The notes under the pieces were generated by a model. That model did no database searches. It was not told the DNA's origin and was given only the letters and a program-made list of their open reading frames with translations. 10,804 nucleotides of DNA from Nymphaea colorata. Its lineage: Eukaryota; Streptophyta; Magnoliopsida; Nymphaeales; Nymphaeaceae. How positions within the stretch are numbered: position 1 is the first letter of the stretch; each line of letters opens with the position of its first letter. Made by a program: the position numbers and the translations under genes. The stretch is taken from contig NW_022204925.1 in assembly GCF_008831285.2 (NCBI RefSeq), positions 1 through 10,804 of the forward strand, given 5' to 3'. Positions 9,494-10,804 of this stretch are shown here, in pieces.

Positions 9494-9787
9494 AAATTAT
9501 GGCATTTTCAACAGCATAAGTCTTAATAATAAATAGAAAGACTAACTCGTAAAAAAGTATCTTTGAGAAGTTATAAGAGAAAATGCGACTAATGACATTA
9601 AGTTAATAATAAAACGAGTTTTCCTAAGAAAAGATTATTACAATTTGTAATCTGACCAAATAATAAAGTAATAGTTTAAAGGTCATATTGGGCGTTCTCA
9701 AATGCCGAAATATGTTATAAAGTAGAATTCTGTCTCAAATGATCGAAATACCATTTCTGGTATTTAAAAAGATTCTTGATTACATGA
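9494..9787 (+). CDS. Copy B, scaffold block 3 (partner of copy A 1199-1660)
   Basis: The frame of 9519 is open to a TGA at 9777-9779 with one internal TGA at 9564-9566 (VKKYL, stop, EVIREN). In my alignment this TGA faces a TAA Gln codon in copy A (RRLIQNLIKN), so a single A to G change in a TAA Gln codon would explain it. IIKQQFKGH pairs with SIKQQFKNR of copy A. Conservation is otherwise low, as in block 3 of copy A. Confidence 0.55.
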
Positions 9788-10804
9788 ATAGTAAGGATAA
9801 AAAACCCCATCAATATGGAAATAGTTGTATCTGCTTCACGATAGAGCTTTTTCATAATAAGCCTCATATAGCTAATCGGAAACTTATATCTCTACAATTA
9901 AAAGCACTAGCGTGAATTAAGACACATCGTCAAAGCAAATATGCTCCTCATGAATAGCCACAACCACCTAGTTTAAACCAATAAAGCAAAGCTTAGAGTC
10001 CTAATTAAGCTAAAAGTTAAAATAATTCAAATAAGGTAATTCAAAATTATTTAATAAATGCCTAATTTACCCTTAGATGAGGAAAATATTAGATCATATT
10101 AACCAAAGGCTATCTTCTCTGCAAAGAAATACCTAAGATGCTAAGATATCGTAGGAAGCACCTTGGATTAAAAGAGACAATATCTTATCTTGAAGGATCT
10201 ATAGGTTGAGTTTGATTACAAGTAGGCGACGATGAGTGCTGAATAGTTTGACCATTTCTGCCTTACAAATGCAACCAAGCTGGATAGGCTAACAGCGAAC
10301 GAGGAACATCGTAAGGAGCATCGAAGACGTAGCGCTCCTCAGGTTTGTCCAGAGATCAACTTCATCAGACTCAGTGGGATACATCATCGACACCATCGAA
10401 GAAAATTATCAACTCTTAGCAAAAAGAGCATTGATAAAGCTTAATCCAGAAATCACAACAAAAGATAAGTTAATTTGAGTATGGTCCCTTAAGATTACTT
10501 TGAATAAATAGCAGACGTGAATCTTCATGAGCTAATAATATCTCTTTACTACGATTCATACTTCCTGTGTGACTACTTCCTTCCTTTCGTTGAGAATAAG
10601 CGAATCCAAAAGCAATTAATTTTGAATTGCTCGATATATACTAAAATCCATTTTAAAATGAAAAACTGCCTAAGCATTACATGTTTACAACACCTAATAA
10701 GCCAAGTGGGATATTATCTAAGATAAAGATCAAACGCAGCACTTCTGAGAAGGAAGATTTCTTTTATTCTTCATTTATCTACGCTAAATAATACAATCTT
10801 TAAA
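9788..10804 (+). CDS. Copy B, scaffold blocks 3-4 (open to window edge, internal frame detours)
   Basis: The frame of 10232 is free of TGA from 9788 to the right edge (339 codons with TAA/TAG as Gln). It carries RELRHIVKANMLLMN, LDEENIRSYQPKAIF, FDYKQATMSAEQFDHFCL and VNLHELIISLYYDSYFL, the latter two matching copy A. Two parts of this open frame are not the real protein. Between about 10305 and 10460 the homologous sequence (SDSVGYIIDTIEENYQLL) lies in another frame while the open frame gives an Arg/His-rich string. After about 10620 the match (NPFQNEKLPKHYMF) again lies in another frame. Thus even the longest open frame is a mosaic. Confidence 0.7.

Larger units (their letters stand above)
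5301..10804 (+). pseudogene. Giant HECT ligase paralogue, copy B (3' end outside window, frame-disrupted)
   Basis: This is a tandem, diverged second copy of the copy A gene. The shared part runs from about 8560 to the right edge, and its HECT domain would lie beyond the window. The part from about 5300 to 8500 should be the N-terminal half, which for copy A lies before the window, so it has no partner here. Frame changes are as frequent as in copy A. In-frame TGAs break otherwise coherent frames at 6116, 8024 and 9564, and perhaps at 7479. Placing the end of the gene by its offset from copy A gives a gene of about 7.6 kb, or about 2,500 residues. The exact start is unsure: the ATG at 5301 is the first in an open frame but is not proven. 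Confidence 0.78.

Noticed and set aside
9798-9810. A-rich run followed by CCCC, resembling a piece of a hypotrich telomeric repeat
   Set aside because: Only one imperfect unit occurs, inside a coding-like stretch, and no repeat of it is present at either end of the window.
1-10804. Internal eliminated sequences (IES) with pointer repeats as the cause of the frame changes
   Set aside because: At well-aligned junctions (near 670, 3960 and 9145) the protein continues within a few bases, leaving no room for an inserted segment.

Overview
The window looks like nuclear DNA of a ciliate that reads TAA and TAG as glutamine and uses TGA as its normal stop. The evidence is internal: two related copies of one gene lie in the window, and at aligned glutamine positions one copy has CAG or CAA where the other has TAA or TAG. 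With the standard code almost nothing is open. With the ciliate code nearly the whole plus strand becomes protein-like. Composition is roughly two-thirds A+T by eye. No telomeric repeat, RNA gene, transposon or CRISPR array is visible. The species and the nucleus (macro- or micronuclear) cannot be fixed from this sequence; a hypotrich or oligohymenophorean would fit the code.

Layout, all on the plus strand. Positions 1-4643 hold copy A, the middle and C-terminal part of a very large HECT-type E3 ubiquitin ligase whose 5' part lies before the window. It ends with a recognisable HECT domain (about 3253-4643) that keeps the catalytic Thr-Cys-Phe motif. Positions 4644 to about 5300 are A+T-rich intergenic DNA with a possible remnant of a second HECT tail (about 5035-5165). 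From about 5300 to the right edge lies copy B, a diverged tandem paralogue carrying the N-terminal and middle part of the same protein; its HECT domain would lie beyond the window. Matching points in A and B are 8.25-8.35 kb apart, so the gene is estimated at about 7.6 kb (about 2,500 residues).

Both copies are broken. The homologous or protein-like frame changes about every 50-350 bases by one or two nucleotides, with no inserted segment at the junctions, and several TGA codons interrupt otherwise continuous frames. Yet the differences between A and B are largely synonymous in the well-aligned blocks, so both evolved under protein-level constraint until recently. Recent pseudogenes, a germline (micronuclear) locus, and an assembly with many indel errors all fit; the in-frame TGAs lean toward real decay. 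An intact product would be expected to attach ubiquitin to proteins through a Cys thioester in a HECT domain, with a long, probably helical N-terminal scaffold choosing substrates.
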